From the NCBI GenBank assembly GCA_020055645.1, contig CM034549.1, forward strand, positions 310,001-374,000: a DNA stretch of 64,000 nucleotides, in the 5' to 3' direction. Made by a program: the position numbers and the translations under genes. Under the pieces are notes generated by a model that was given only the letters and a program-made list of their open reading frames with translations, made no database searches and was not told the DNA's origin. Of this stretch, positions 32,701 through 42,984 are shown in pieces; positions within the stretch are counted from its first letter, which is position 1, and every line of letters begins with the position of its first letter. Source of the DNA: Tomocerus qinae (lineage: Eukaryota > Arthropoda > Collembola > Entomobryomorpha > Tomoceridae).

Positions 32701-35103
32701 TCACTAGGCTGTTTCCTGCTGTGTGAAAAACAAGGAAATTTCTAATCCTCTTTCTTGACACGTTTTCGACAATTTTGCAGATTTAATAATTACTATGCTC
32801 CCAGTAATATTTTGCAAATTTAGAAAGGTAGGCGTCCAGAAACCATTGGCAGAATGTATAAATAATTGCAAAAATTCCACCACTTGTCACATAACAGAAC
32901 ACTTTTCACGCATATGAGATTGTCGACAATCATATAAATTAAAGTACTTGCACACCCGTTCTGTTTGTTAGAAATAAGTATTTTAAGCCATCGGGTGTAG
33001 TAAGTAAAGTTAAAAAATTATTTGATGGTCAATTCAGGAATCGAACCTGAGTTCTTTCGATATCCGGTCTACTCAAATCACCAAGTCGCCATCCGACCAT
33101 ACTAATGTATGATCTATTTTTTACTTTACTTATGTAACTCTGTTGGTTACTATGATAATGCCAATTAATGCTAAAGCCCAGCCACAGCTAGTTTCATTTT
33201 AGCGGAATTTTAATTTAGAATTTTGCAAGTTTACGGTGGCTAACTAGCTGTGGCTGGGCTTTAGCATTAATTGGCATTATCATAGTAACCAACAGAGTTA
33301 CATAAGTAAAGTAAAAAATAGATCATACATTAGTATGGTCGGATGGCGACTTGGTGATTTGAGTAGACCGGATATCGAAAGAACTCAGGTTCGATTCCTG
33401 AATTGACCATCAAATAATTTTTTAACTTTACTTACTACACCCGATGGCTTAAAATACTTATTTCTGACAATCATATAATTATTGGCACCTGAGAGGTTAC
33501 AAACCATTCAACGCATGCGCTCCCAAGTGTGAAATAAAATTAGAGTCAATTAGAGGTAACTCATTTCGATTGGAGAGGAAGATGGCATGCGCATTTTGTT
33601 ATTTTGCCTTTAAGGAACGGAGTGGTATTCAGAGTGGTAGTCATTGCGGAGTGGCACTTGGATACGCATTCTGATTGGCTGAAATTTTTTGAAATCCAGC
33701 CTTCTGATTGGCTATTGCTATAACGAATATTTTATAGATTCCCCAGACGGGGGAATTTTAGTAACACTACAATTTACTACAAATTACAATGCCCTACATG
33801 AATATTATACACAGAATGCACACAAAGACACTTTGCATGGTACAACAACAGAATCGTTCTCATTCTACTATTATGAATCATTTACCGCGTATAATAATTA
33901 AATACCCTGATGTTGTTGAAGTGTGAAATGTGAATTATTGACAAACTGCCTCCGTTTCAAACAGATGATACATTCGGTTTCATTTTACTGCATTGACAGT
34001 TGCAAACACATAATTTTACTCAACCCATAATAGCAATAACATACAGAATACTTCGATTATATAGTAATATATTATAAAGAATTCACACATTCAGACTTAA
34101 CGTACAGAGCGAGAGATGTAACCATACTAGTAGTGTAAACTAATTATTTTCGCCATAAATCATGGAAGAATGAGAAATGAGATATGTTACTATCTTTACT
34201 TTCTATATGATTTTAATTAATTAAATTTTTAGAAATAATTGATGTTTACCTACTAGTATGGATGCGTAAATGATACGATAAGGTACATAGAAGTCGCAAT
34301 AATAATAATAATATGACTCCGATATACCAGCTAACTTTCAAACTTTATGCAAAATCCTTCTGTGTATAATGTTATTTACATGGTCAGGTTGGAGTCTTAA
34401 AATTCTGTTTGTTATTGTTATTGCTATTATAGGTTGAGTAAAAATATGTGCTTGCAACTGTCAATGCAGTAAAATGAAACCGAATGTATCATCTGTTTGA
34501 AACGGAGGCAGTTTATCAATAATTCGCATTTCACACTTCAACAACATCAGGGTATTTAATTACTATACGCGGTAAATGATTCATACTAGTAGAATGAGGA
34601 TTCTGTTGTTGTACCATGCAAAGTGTCTTCTTGTGCATCCTGTGTATAATATTCATGTAGTGCATTGTAATTTGTAGTAAATTGTAAAGTGTTACTAAAA
34701 TTCCCCCATCTGGGGAATCTATAAAATATTCGTTATAGCAATAGCCAATCAGAAGGCTGGATTTCAGAAAATTTCAGCCAATCAGAATGCGTATCCAAGT
34801 GCCACTCCGCAATGGGTAATACCATCGCTACGAAAAATTGACAGTATTATTGTCAATCAAGCTAAAAACAGCTGCATTTTTTAATGTTTGTCTGATTGTA
34901 GAGTGAGGATGTTTAGCTGGATGCACGGGTGGCAAACGATTTTACATGTGGTGCAAGTAGTCCTGTCTTACTTCCTGATGTTGATCTTCATGACTTACAA
35001 CATTTGGCTATGTCTAGCAGTTGCTTTGGGAGCCGGAGTAGGCTATTTCTTCGTCGGCTGGAAGAAGTCACTCGTCGTTGATATTACAGAACATTGTCAT
35101 TAA
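29544..35103 (+). CDS. Ctr1: High-affinity copper transporter, Ctr1/SLC31 family
   Basis: Imports Cu(I) across the plasma membrane as a trimer. Exons 29544-29773 and 34902-35103 join in phase (two bases plus one make Gly) to 143 aa. Visible: a short Met/His segment (MEMYFH), TM1 with [20 protein letters not shown], a cytosolic loop, TM2 with the pore motif M-x3-M (MLIFM), TM3 with G-x3-G (GAGVG), and the C-terminal HCH tail. All family hallmarks are present. Ctr1 proteins are usually about 170-240 aa; the missing part is the Met-rich extracellular N-terminus. In-frame codons reach back to 29526, after a TAG that could be a splice acceptor, so an upstream exon is likely. The 5.1-kb intron is filled with foldback elements. 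Confidence 0.94.
29774..31212. other. Ctr1 intron, left part, with AATTCGAATAA minisatellite
   Basis: No exon is seen. 30424-30590 is a short-unit tandem array of AATTCGAATAA and ATTACGAGTAA variants (10-11 bp). 30785-31200 contains two overlapping open frames without recognisable domains. Confidence 0.6.
31213..32480. repeat. Family J repeat copy 2, host of a TIR insertion
   Basis: 31213-31293 and 32433-32480 together match 12310-12440 (family J). They are the two halves of one repeat split by the element at 31294-32432. Only one degenerate copy of the 27-bp minisatellite unit is present. Confidence 0.8.
31294..32432. mobile_element. TIR transposon derivative with 4-bp ATGT duplication
   Basis: Perfect inverted ends of about 115 bp (ACAGCCTGATTGCTTATTAT ... 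its complement) enclose 0.9 kb. It is flanked by ATGT at 31290-31293 and 32433-32436; the related family J copy at 12385-12400 gives the empty site with a single ATGT. A 101-codon - strand frame (31477-31782) has no recognised domain. A 4-bp duplication fits Sola-type elements, but no transposase confirms it. Confidence 0.85.
33026..33098 (-). ncRNA. tRNA-like sequence, left arm (- strand)
   Basis: The reverse complement of the right-arm copy: 73 nt with six-pair acceptor stem, B-box GGTTCGATTCC and A-box-like TGGCGACTTGG. See the right-arm entry for structure. Probably tRNA-derived rather than a working tRNA gene. Confidence 0.6.
33337..33409 (+). ncRNA. tRNA-like sequence, right arm (+ strand)
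   Basis: 73 nt. The acceptor GGTCGG pairs with TTGACC (two G-U pairs) and ends in discriminator A. The T arm TCAGG-TTCGATT-CCTGA is perfect, with the B-box GGTTCGATTCC. T8 begins the A-box-like TGGCGACTTGG. D and anticodon stems do not fold canonically, so I call it tRNA-derived (SINE head or tRNA pseudogene). No CCA is encoded as a tail. Confidence 0.65.
33625..34830. mobile_element. Large inverted-repeat element in the Ctr1 intron
   Basis: Arms of about 400 bp, 33640-34045 and 34425-34825, mirror each other (GCGGAGTGGCACTTGGATAC; CCTCCGTTTCAAACAGATGA; GACAGTTGCAA). The 380-bp centre is AT-rich. CTGATTGGC (inverted CCAAT) occurs twice per arm. No transposase. It ends 75 bp before the last Ctr1 exon. 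Confidence 0.85.
34902..35103 (+). CDS. Ctr1: Ctr1 terminal exon with TM2, TM3 and HCH tail
   Basis: The acceptor is TCTGATTGTAG; one base completes the split Gly codon. It encodes [28 protein letters not shown] (M-x3-M pore motif), GAGVGYFF (G-x3-G packing motif), WKKS and DITEHCH, then TAA at 35101. The residues are near-identical to arthropod and vertebrate Ctr1 C-termini as I know them. Confidence 0.96.
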
Positions 35104-35740
35104 CATCTTCATCACTTATCTTGTCATGACCGGCGATATTAGAATTATATGACAGTATTGACACAGTGTGGCCCTGACTACATTCAATTCCCCATCAATG
35201 TTTTTAGTAAAGTGAAATGAACGTTTGGAATACTAGCAGACCAAAATGCTGTTCAAATGATCAAATGAATGTCTCCCTCTCTGCATTCTAATTCTAACCC
35301 GATTAATTTTTACTCCTTACTTTTGAAGTAATTAATGTCAAAACTATAATTGAAATCATGGCTAGAAAGGATCCCTTGGGTTAAGAGCCAGAGTTGGGCC
35401 TATACAACACAGTTATAAGCATTATTTAGGACAAAAACTGGGCCTGCTGTTTCCATTGACCAAAAGATCAGCTTGGAATTGTCACAGTAACAAAAGTCCT
35501 ATATAATATAGCGTATGAAGCAATATTCGTTGCTATTAGCGAATAAGTACCAAATCTACAAGGGCATAGATAGGAATTACAATGCATCCTATTGACATAT
35601 CCCTGGGGCCGAATCCTGCCCCCTATCGGACTAAGGCTTAAAACTGTCTCAATATTTCAAATATACTCATAGACCGTTTAAGTCTCCTTGTTAGACTCAA
35701 TCCTCCACAGGTTTGGGCTAGGCTAACCACGATCTCAGGT
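35104..35740. other. Ctr1 3' flank, no gene seen
   Basis: Presumed 3' UTR and intergenic DNA. No AATAAA was found close to the stop codon and no repeat family is recognised. Confidence 0.4.
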
Positions 35741-36506
35741 TCAAGCCTAGTTTAAGCTACTTTCTAGCCATTCGAAAGCCCAATTTGAACTAAACCATAT
35801 TGCTATAATAATCCTACTAGCTAGAGCGCAGTCACACAGAAGATTTAGCGTAAGACTACTATTGTTGGAAATTATATCGGACGAAGCAGAAACATCATTT
35901 TGAAGGGGCGAGGAATGCGAGGTTGGAAAGATGGGTGAGGAGAAGGGTACTGAGACGGTGAGGAGGAGGGCACTGAGATGGTGGATAGGGATGAATAAGA
36001 TAAGAGACGAGCTTCTGTTTTGCGATACTAACCAAGACTTACACGGGTCTGCAAAAATAGTTAATATACCACATGCGTACCCAGTCACGTTGGCTTGGTG
36101 GAGTACGCAGTCGTCTGACTAATCAATGTGTGCTTCCACTGCCAGTTCGATTCTTTGGCTGGATAAAATGGCCGAGGGCTGTTTAAAGGCGAGTGTTTGA
36201 GTTGTTAATGGGGAATTAAGACAAAAGTTAAGCACGAACCCGCAATTACAAGGGCCATCACATGGATACCTCGTCTCGACCGCGAGAGTAGCTTGGATAA
36301 CCTGTCTTTGTTGGGCTAGTAGACTTCCGATAACAGTCCCACAACAGTGACTCGTAAATGACAGCGTTAGGCTTCTCAGTATTTATTAACAACAATACCA
36401 GTGTTGAAGGAGTTGGCAATAGGCTCGAAATGAGGCCTGCGCCCAGTACTACACTTTGTAGTGAGGCAGAACACCCCATATAACATACATGCATACCACA
36501 TGCGTA

Positions 36507-36716
36507 TCAATTGAAATCATGATCAGTGGTACAGTTTTCTGTGGGGGGGGCCTTAATGACAATGTGTGTTTCGTCTATGATAACCAAAATACCGGGAAAA
36601 TGTGAGATTCTAAAATATCGGTCATTTAACTCATTTGCACTATGGAAATTGTATGTCATTTTAAGCGTGACCAGTGACCTTGATACATTAAATGCATATT
36701 GATACATTACATACAA
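36507..36716 (-). pseudogene. Harbinger (HARBI1-like) transposase DDE fragment, - strand
   Basis: NDRYFRISHFPGILVIIDET followed by HIVIKAP matches the first catalytic block of HARBI1-type nucleases ('FP-VIG-IDGTHI-I-AP'); the catalytic Asp of IID is present. Only about 45 codons are homologous. It is the mirror of the + strand fragment at 36895-37015. Confidence 0.75.
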
Positions 36717-36894
36717 ATGAAAAGATAAAATGATATTATAAAATAGTTTACGAAAAATAGTACTTCCCTTAATTTTTTAGTGAACCACAATCGTTGTCAT
36801 CGACAAAAAATAAAGGTCACTGGTCATGCTCAGAATAACAATTTCCAATGGAAGTCAATAGCGCAAAGGAGATAAGAAACCGAAATTTTAGAGT

Positions 36895-37015
36895 AGCAGT
36901 TCCCCGGTATTTTAGGTATCATAGACGAACCACACATTACCGTTAAGGCTCCTACAGATAAGGAAGCAATTTATGTCAACAAAAAACAGTCCCAGAGTGT
37001 GAACATTCAAATTGT
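36895..37015 (+). pseudogene. Harbinger transposase DDE fragment, + strand
   Basis: PGILGIIDEPHITVKAPTDK, then EAIYVNKKQSQSVNIQI, matching HARBI1 'IDGTHI-I--P-----Y-NRK---S-N-Q-V'. It extends further than the - strand copy. The two copies are tail to tail around about 36750 (shared GGTCACTGGTCA and its inverse), forming a small foldback. Confidence 0.75.
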
Positions 37016-37985
37016 AAGTGAACCATCAAATCATATATGTTGCAAGATCTAACCTTAACGTCTTAACGACATCTGTTTACAAAAATTAGATTTTAGTGTC
37101 ATAAAATAGATAGAAAAATTCTCTACATTTAAAAAAAGTTTAAGTTTTTAAACTACTTTTACTATTTTTAATTTATAAAACAAAGTAAAGCATTCCCGAT
37201 GAGAATTCATTATTGCTTTAATATGTTGATGATGAGTACGTATGCTTAGTAATATGAAAGATTAAAATGAGCGAGGCGCCTTTTATTGGCTTTTTCCCGC
37301 GTTAGAAGTTAAAGCCGTAAGGAGATTTATGTTAGATCGCGGAACATATGAGTTTAAGAAGTCTTTTTGAGCCCTGAGACGTTTTTAGGAGCTCATTGTT
37401 CAGTCAATAGTTATCTAAACGTGGTTGAGTTAATAGTTACATGGCATTGGTGCTATTATTGTAAGCTTATATTTGTATCTAATCTTGATTTCATTTGATA
37501 CGCATGTGTTGTATCAACTTTTTTGCAGACGGTGGCTACCCGTGTGAGCCTAGGTTAGTATCTGAAAGCATAACTTATATCTTAACTCAATAGTCCCAAT
37601 CCACCATCTCCTCGCCATGTCGGTATCCTCTTCCTTATAATCTCCTCACCTTTTCCTAACTATTTCCGTACCCTCATCCTCACCCACTTCCTCACCTATC
37701 TCCTAACCCACCTTTCCATTTTGCACTCCTCGACCCTTCAAAATGATATTTTTGCTTCGTCCAATATAGAAATCCAACAGTAGTAATCTTACTGCATCTG
37801 TAATATTATTAAAGCAATGTGGTTACATTCAAATTGTCCGCCAAAATGGCTAGAAAGTACCTTGAATTAGGCTCAAACTTGAGACCTTGTTTAGCTTAGC
37901 CTACCCCAAAAGATGGCGGAGGATTGAGTCTAACTTGGAGCCTTGAAACGGTCTAAGACTGGGCTGGGCTTTTTGGGCGTACACA

Positions 37986-38940
37986 GGTCTGCCTAGTGGT
38001 CTAAACAAGCGCTTCTCAGGCTGAGGTCTGGAGTTCAAATCTCTGGAGCGCCTCAGGTCTAAATGTAGTAGTCTGTTGGAGATACTGTCATTGCCGTATA
38101 TTCGTTATTAGCATTGATTTGCCTATTTTCAACATCAATCATTTTTTTTTGTTTTTCTGTTGATTTTCATAGTCGACATCAAATTTTCGCAAAAACGAAA
38201 CAGGGTCATATTGCAATTTATTATTTATTTTGTTATTTCTGCAAACCATTTCAGCTAATCTCTCAGAATTTCCAAGTTTCCTTTATTTATTCCTGAACAA
38301 TAACTTCGTGTTATTTCAGTTACTATGGAAGCGATAGCAAGTATAGGTCCCCTATCTCTTCTGTTCTGAAAGGTGCTAGAAAGACCCCGGGGACTTTCTC
38401 AAGATACTCAAGATAAAATTGTATAAATACTTTTTAAATAAGCAATAAATGAGCGAAACTAACGATAACATTTCTGGTTTCTCAAGCTTCGACGAAACGA
38501 CTGACGAAGTTTTAAATTTCTTTCAGTTTTACTAAGCTATTACATTATTCTACTTTACTTATCCCTGATGAAATGATTATTGACGTTTTAAGTATATTAA
38601 TTCATCTAATTTAATAGCATTATAATACTACTTTACCATAAGTTACTATTATATTTTATTCTGAGTAAATACAGATTCATGTTAGTTATTACAATACAGA
38701 ACATGTAAGGATTATGACAATAATATACAATATTTGCCTGTAAGTGTATTAACAGCACCAGGTAACAGCAACAGCACCAGCATCAACACAGGTAATTACC
38801 TTTCTTGGAAGGAAGCTATTATATAAATAAATAAAGCCACCGCTGAAGACAATACATGATTGTAACAGCTAAGTGTTCTTTAAATCTTGTAGTGTGCCTA
38901 CTAAATGAATTGTTATGAATCAAAAGGCATAATATAAGAT
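37986..38940. other. Gene-free AT-rich stretch
   Basis: No gene is seen. 38130-38180 carries a single degenerate 40-bp HINE satellite unit (TTTTTCTGTTGATTTTCATA). The rest is unassigned. Confidence 0.45.
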
Positions 38941-38944
38941 GTCT

Positions 38945-39155
38945 TAAATGTAAAATCTTCGGTCGAAGCGGAATTAAATATTTTATACTATTATGGTAAC
39001 AATTTATAGGAAACAACTGAAGTTTTTATGGCCCATTTTCTGCTTTGACTATCAAAAGGAAGACAAAGTGTGCGCGCGGTTTCTCAGCAAGTTATAGACC
39101 GATTTGAACCAAAATCAATAGGGTTCGTCATCAGTCCATAGCATACCATACCACT
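38945..39155 (-). repeat. HINE family C fragment (- strand)
   Basis: Matches the 5' unique region of the HINE copies in reverse: CGAAGCGGAATTAAATATTTT, AGTGTGCGCGCGGTTTCTCA and CAATAGGGTTCGTC. There is no array and no ends. Confidence 0.7.
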
Positions 39156-39364
39156 ACTGTTTCACCGAGAGGGTATGAAGGGTGGGAAGCGGTAGGCGGG
39201 TTGGTGCCTATACCGCCTACGCGCGGGGTCTAGAAAAACCGCTTCTAAACAGCTCATGAACAATAAAAAACCTACGGCAAGCCGTAACAGAAGCTCGCCT
39301 GAGTGAAGGGGACCGTGTACACAGTTTTAATAGAATAATAGAAACAGGTTTATTTTCATATTTA

Positions 39365-39900
39365 TTGGATAATATTGAGTATCAAAGTCAAAATGTATGA
39401 ATGTTGACCATCAAAGTCAATAGAAAATCAAAGCAGATTAACGTTGACTATAAAAATCAACAGAAACTCAAAATAGATTAATCCTGACAATGAAAATCAA
39501 CAGAAGATCAAAATAGATTAATGTTGACTATGAAAATCAACAGAAAATCAAAATAGATTAATGTTGACTATGAAAATCAACAGAAAATCAAAATAGATAA
39601 TTGTTGACTATGAAAATCAACAGAAAATCAAAATAGATAATTGTTGACTATGAAAATCTATAGAAAATCAAAATTTATTAATGTTGAATATGGAAATCAA
39701 CAGAAAATCAAAATAGATAATTGTTGACTATGAAAATCTATAGAAAATCAAAATTTATTAATGTTGAATATGGAAATCAACAGAAAATCAAAATTGATCA
39801 ATGTTGACTATGAAAAGCAACAGAAAATCAAAATTTATTAATGTTGAGTATGAAAATCAACAGAAAATCAAAATTTAGAAATGTTGGCTATCACAATGGA
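39365..39900. repeat. 40-bp satellite array (C3)
   Basis: About 13 units (AATGTTGACTATGAAAATCA, then ACAGAAAATCAAAATAGATT). Adjacent pairs share variants such as GATAATTGTTGAC and CTATAGAAAATC, showing higher-order 80-bp duplication. Confidence 0.85.
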
Positions 39901-40269
39901 AAGCAATTCGAAAAATATAAATTTAACTATCTATTTGCATATAAATGCGAAATAGATTTATTTTCGTCCTATAATAGGTATTTTCCAGTTTTATTGCATT
40001 TATTATAAAATCTAAAATTTTGTCGAAGCGGCATTTAATATTTTGTACTATCCCGCTAACAATCCATAGGAAGCATATTTGAACTTTTAATGTCCATTTA
40101 ATGTCACATTTTCATTTTGACTATTAAAATGAAGACAAAGTGAGCGCGCGGCATCTCAGCAACCTATGGACCAATGTGGCCCATTTTCAATAGGCTTTGT
40201 CACAGGTCCATAGGCAATGTTTTTGCCAAGTTTAGTTGAAATCCATCAATGTCTTCAAAAGTTATCGTG

Positions 40270-40362
40270 TAAACGGACGCACGGACGGACGGACGCACGG
40301 ACGGACGGACGGACGGACAGACGGACGGACGGACGGACGGACAGACGGACGGACGGACGGAC
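40270..40362. repeat. (GGAC)n microsatellite of HINE C3
   Basis: Tetranucleotide GGAC tract with GCAC and AGAC interruptions. The counterpart (GTCC)n is at 27826-27875 in C2. The tract sits at the same place in both elements, so it is part of the element. Confidence 0.85.
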
Positions 40363-40404
40363 TGTGCGATTCTATAAGCTGCCTATTCAGGCGAGCTAAA
40401 ACTT

Positions 40405-41525
40405 GATAATTCAAGTGTTAATTAAAGTTTTGCTCAAATTTTGTGGTAAAGAATCTGGGTTTTAGGCATAAGTGTAAGCATTAAGGCTATAAGAATATAT
40501 TGTAAGGCTGAGTTATGGCCAAGGAAATATTATATTAAGTGCAATCTGATTTGTAAGCTCTAAGGATGAGCTTACTTGCATTAAACATAGTTTATTATTT
40601 ATTTAAAGGGATAAAGTTAATTATAAGATATTTGCAATGACATTTTGGTCATTGTAAATGCAAAATCAGAAAGAGCTTTAAGGCCTGATTCTGATGATAT
40701 ATCTGAAGTTGATCCTAGGTCAAGGATCAACGGAGCTAAATACTGTAATAGTTGAAGGTCGTTGGTGAATAAACGGCTGCAATGGTGTAGTTGCAGCTAA
40801 AATAGGTTAAGTGTAATTCTAGTCGTGATTGGGATTCCTGGAACTTGCTTGCTTCCTGTTGCTGTGGTTCCTGTCCTGTTCCTTCTGGCAGTAAGCTGAT
40901 GTTGCTTGAGACTGCTGGTTGTAAGTGTCGATTCTTTTTCTTGGCTTCCGAATTCGGTTCCTTGGAAGAAAGAGTCGAGCTGAGTTCAGTGCTCGACTGA
41001 ACACGTGGCTTCTGAATTCGGTTCCACATGTTAGGGTCCTGCTTGGTTTTGAATTCGGTTCCTTGCAGAGTATACGAAGCGGCTGAATTCGGTCTTTCGT
41101 ATTTGTCCTCGTCGCACACTTTAGCTTTCCTGGATTAACTATTTGGGGGAATCTCTCTAACCATTTACTTAATTTAACGTGGGCTTGTATTGTATTATAT
41201 AGTGATAATTCTTAAATGTTATATGGTAGTTTATCGTATTGTGGGTTTGCTTAATGCAAGTTGTTTGGGTATTGGTCAAAGCTCTAAGATATATTTGTAA
41301 TGTATTTCTATTGCGTTCTTTGTCTATTTATTATACGAAGTTATTTAGAATTTATTCTTTATTGTAAAAAGGACTCGTGTGAGGGTTAGTGATAACCCAA
41401 TAGTGACGCTCTCCGTGTTGGGTTGCCTGTAACCACTAAGCATTTAGTAGTAGTAAGCCAGGTTAAGAGCATTTGCGCGAAAAATTGCCTTATACCTTAA
41501 TATCAGTCGTTACACAATGTACATG
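40405..41525 (-). other. Unassigned stretch, possible LTR remnant
   Basis: On the - strand the block starts TGTAACGACTGATATTAAGG, the kind of 5' TG start seen in many LTRs, and contains a 127-codon Gln/Ser-rich frame (40736-41119) with three GAATTCGG-type repeats. No partner LTR, primer site or gag/pol was found. The call is tentative. Confidence 0.25.
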
Positions 41526-41544
41526 GGGGTATATGGATCTAAGC

Positions 41545-41680
41545 GGGAAGGTATGGTCCATAGGCGTTGTTTATGCATAATTTTTTTCAACTTTGGTCAA
41601 TGCGTACGAAAGTTATCGTGGGAACGGACGGACAGACTGTGAGGTTCTATAAGCTAGCCTCCTCAGGCGAGCGAAAACTT
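41545..41680 (-). repeat. HINE family C end fragment
   Basis: CGAAAGTTATCGTGGGAACGG, GACTGTGAGGTTCTATAAGC and CCTCAGGCGAGC match the 5' end region of the HINE family in reverse, with a short GGAC tract. The array and the other end are missing. Confidence 0.7.
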
Positions 41681-41825
41681 CTCCAGCCGGTACCCACTGC
41701 CCACACTATCGACATTCTATCCCCCAGCACAGGCCGCCACTCGTCAACTAATTCCACTTGGTATGAATTCTGACTTAACTACCTTATCAACAATGTTAAA
41801 TCGGCAAAATGTTGGGACTGCACAG

Positions 41826-42150
41826 TACTCCATACTTACTCTATACTTACTCCATATTGTACTCCATACTTACTCCATATTGTACTCCATACTTACTCCA
41901 TATTGTACTCCATACTTACTCCATATTGTACTCCATACTTACTCCATATTGTACTTCATACTTACTCTATACTTACTCCATATTGTACTCCATACTTACT
42001 CTATACTTACTCCATATTGTACTCCATACTTACTCCATATTGTACTTCATACTTACTCTATACTTACTCCATATTGTACTCCATACTTACTCCATATTGT
42101 ACTCCATACTTACTCCATATTCTACTCCACACATCACTCCACATTAATCA
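41826..42150. repeat. 23-bp minisatellite ACTCCATACTTACTCCATAT-TGT
   Basis: About 14 units built from ACTCCATACTT and ACTCCATATTGT half-units, with some units replaced by ACTCTATACTT. Three overlapping open frames of 112-144 codons (repeats of Tyr-Ser-Ile-Leu) are translations of the repeat and not genes. Confidence 0.9.
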
Positions 42151-42344
42151 GCATAACCTTTACAAATTTTACACCTGGAAATTTAGAAAATTTTTAAGGA
42201 ATGCAACCGTTCTGTTACTACCCCGTCCGCAGGACGGGTAACTTCACTAGTATGGTATTATGGAAACGTCGGGACGACAAGTCCGAGCAGAAAATTTTTC
42301 AGTGTGCTCGTTTTAGAGTTATGACCGAAATATTAAAAGGTAAA

Positions 42345-42480
42345 AACCTTTAAAAACTCGCGAGACGGCGAGACGCAAGGAAAACCAGAAAACAAGGAAA
42401 AATGAATTTTCTAGTTAATCAAAATAGGGTGTAATTTAATAAAAAAATTCCCCAGTCTTCCGGCTGAAATTGCTTTTGAA
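42345..42480. repeat. Family F repeat, copy 4
   Basis: GACGCAAGGAAAACCAGAAA, AATCAAAATAGGGTGTAATT and CTTCCGGCTGAAATTGC match 12850-12980. Followed by a short run of CCCGTTTT repeats at 42500-42575. Confidence 0.7.
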
Positions 42481-42659
42481 TCATTGTTAGGCTTATCATC
42501 CGTCCCGTTTTTAACGGGATAGTCCCGTTTTTGGAGACCTGTCCCGGCGTCCCGAAAGTGTCCCGTTTTCGGAAACGTTCCATTACCAACCATAGTAGCA
42601 TGTTCTTTCAGTAGCAGAGATTTTGGAGAAAAATTTATTTTAGGTGGGAACAAATCAAC

Positions 42660-42905
42660 ACGCGGTACATCCCTATGGGGAAATTAAAAATGAAAAATGG
42701 GTGGGAAAAACTCGCCAATGACGTCATTGGCGAGTGTTTATTTACATAGAGATCCCCAAGTGGGGGGAATGAGGGATCGGCTGTAGTCATGTAATTTTTC
42801 CACACATTTTGTCTTGTTCCGAACCCTCAATAAATCGAATAATATACCATTCCTGGCATTCCTTCTCAGTATATTTATTCTATGTTCCTTGGGAAGAAAT
42901 AGTGT
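42660..42905. repeat. Family K repeat, copy 2, with perfect CRE palindrome
   Basis: Matches 20560-20775. At 42711-42734 a 24-bp perfect palindrome (half CTCGCCAATGAC and its mirror) is centred on a CRE octamer, TGACGTCA. Confidence 0.8.
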
Positions 42906-42984
42906 GGGTGTTGCAATTTGGTCGTTATCAAGGAGCATAGACGTTGTCATGGTATTGTAGCACTATTAACCGTCCAAGCTCCTT

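Larger units (their letters stand above)
32938..33465. mobile_element. Foldback element of two opposed tRNA-like units
   Basis: Arms 32970-33192 and 33242-33465 are near-perfect inverted repeats of about 223 bp with a 49-bp centre. The whole is flanked by a 13-bp direct repeat GACAATCATATAA (32925-32937 and 33466-33478). Each arm contains a 73-nt tRNA-like sequence. The long duplication suggests LINE-mediated insertion, as for SINEs. It lies in the Ctr1 intron. Confidence 0.85.
35740..37985. repeat. Inverted-repeat element enclosing Harbinger remnants
   Basis: 35740-36000 and about 37600-37975 are diverged inverted copies (ACATCATTTTGAAGGGGCGAG / CCCTTCAAAATGATATTTTTGC region; CTTTCTAGCCATT / AATGGCTAGAAAG). 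Between them lie the opposed Harbinger fragments. The arms are clearly older than those in the Ctr1 intron. Confidence 0.65.
39269..40398 (-). mobile_element. Helentron-like (HINE) element, copy C3, complete, - strand
   Basis: On the - strand it begins AGCTCGCCTGAATAGGCAGC, then CGCACAGTCC with a (GTCC)n tract, the unique region, a 40-bp array and TCAGGCGAGCTTCTG with the stem-loop TACGGCTTGCCGTA and GGTT. Both 11-bp subterminal repeats are perfect. With C2 it defines the family's ends. Confidence 0.8.

Noticed and set aside
33337..33409. Functional tRNA gene
   Set aside because: Acceptor and T arms are good, but the D and anticodon stems do not pair and the copy is in a palindromic mobile unit; kept as tRNA-like only.
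41763..42241. Three overlapping frames of 112-144 codons
   Set aside because: All translate the 23-bp tandem repeat (Tyr-Ser-Ile-Leu patterns) in different phases.
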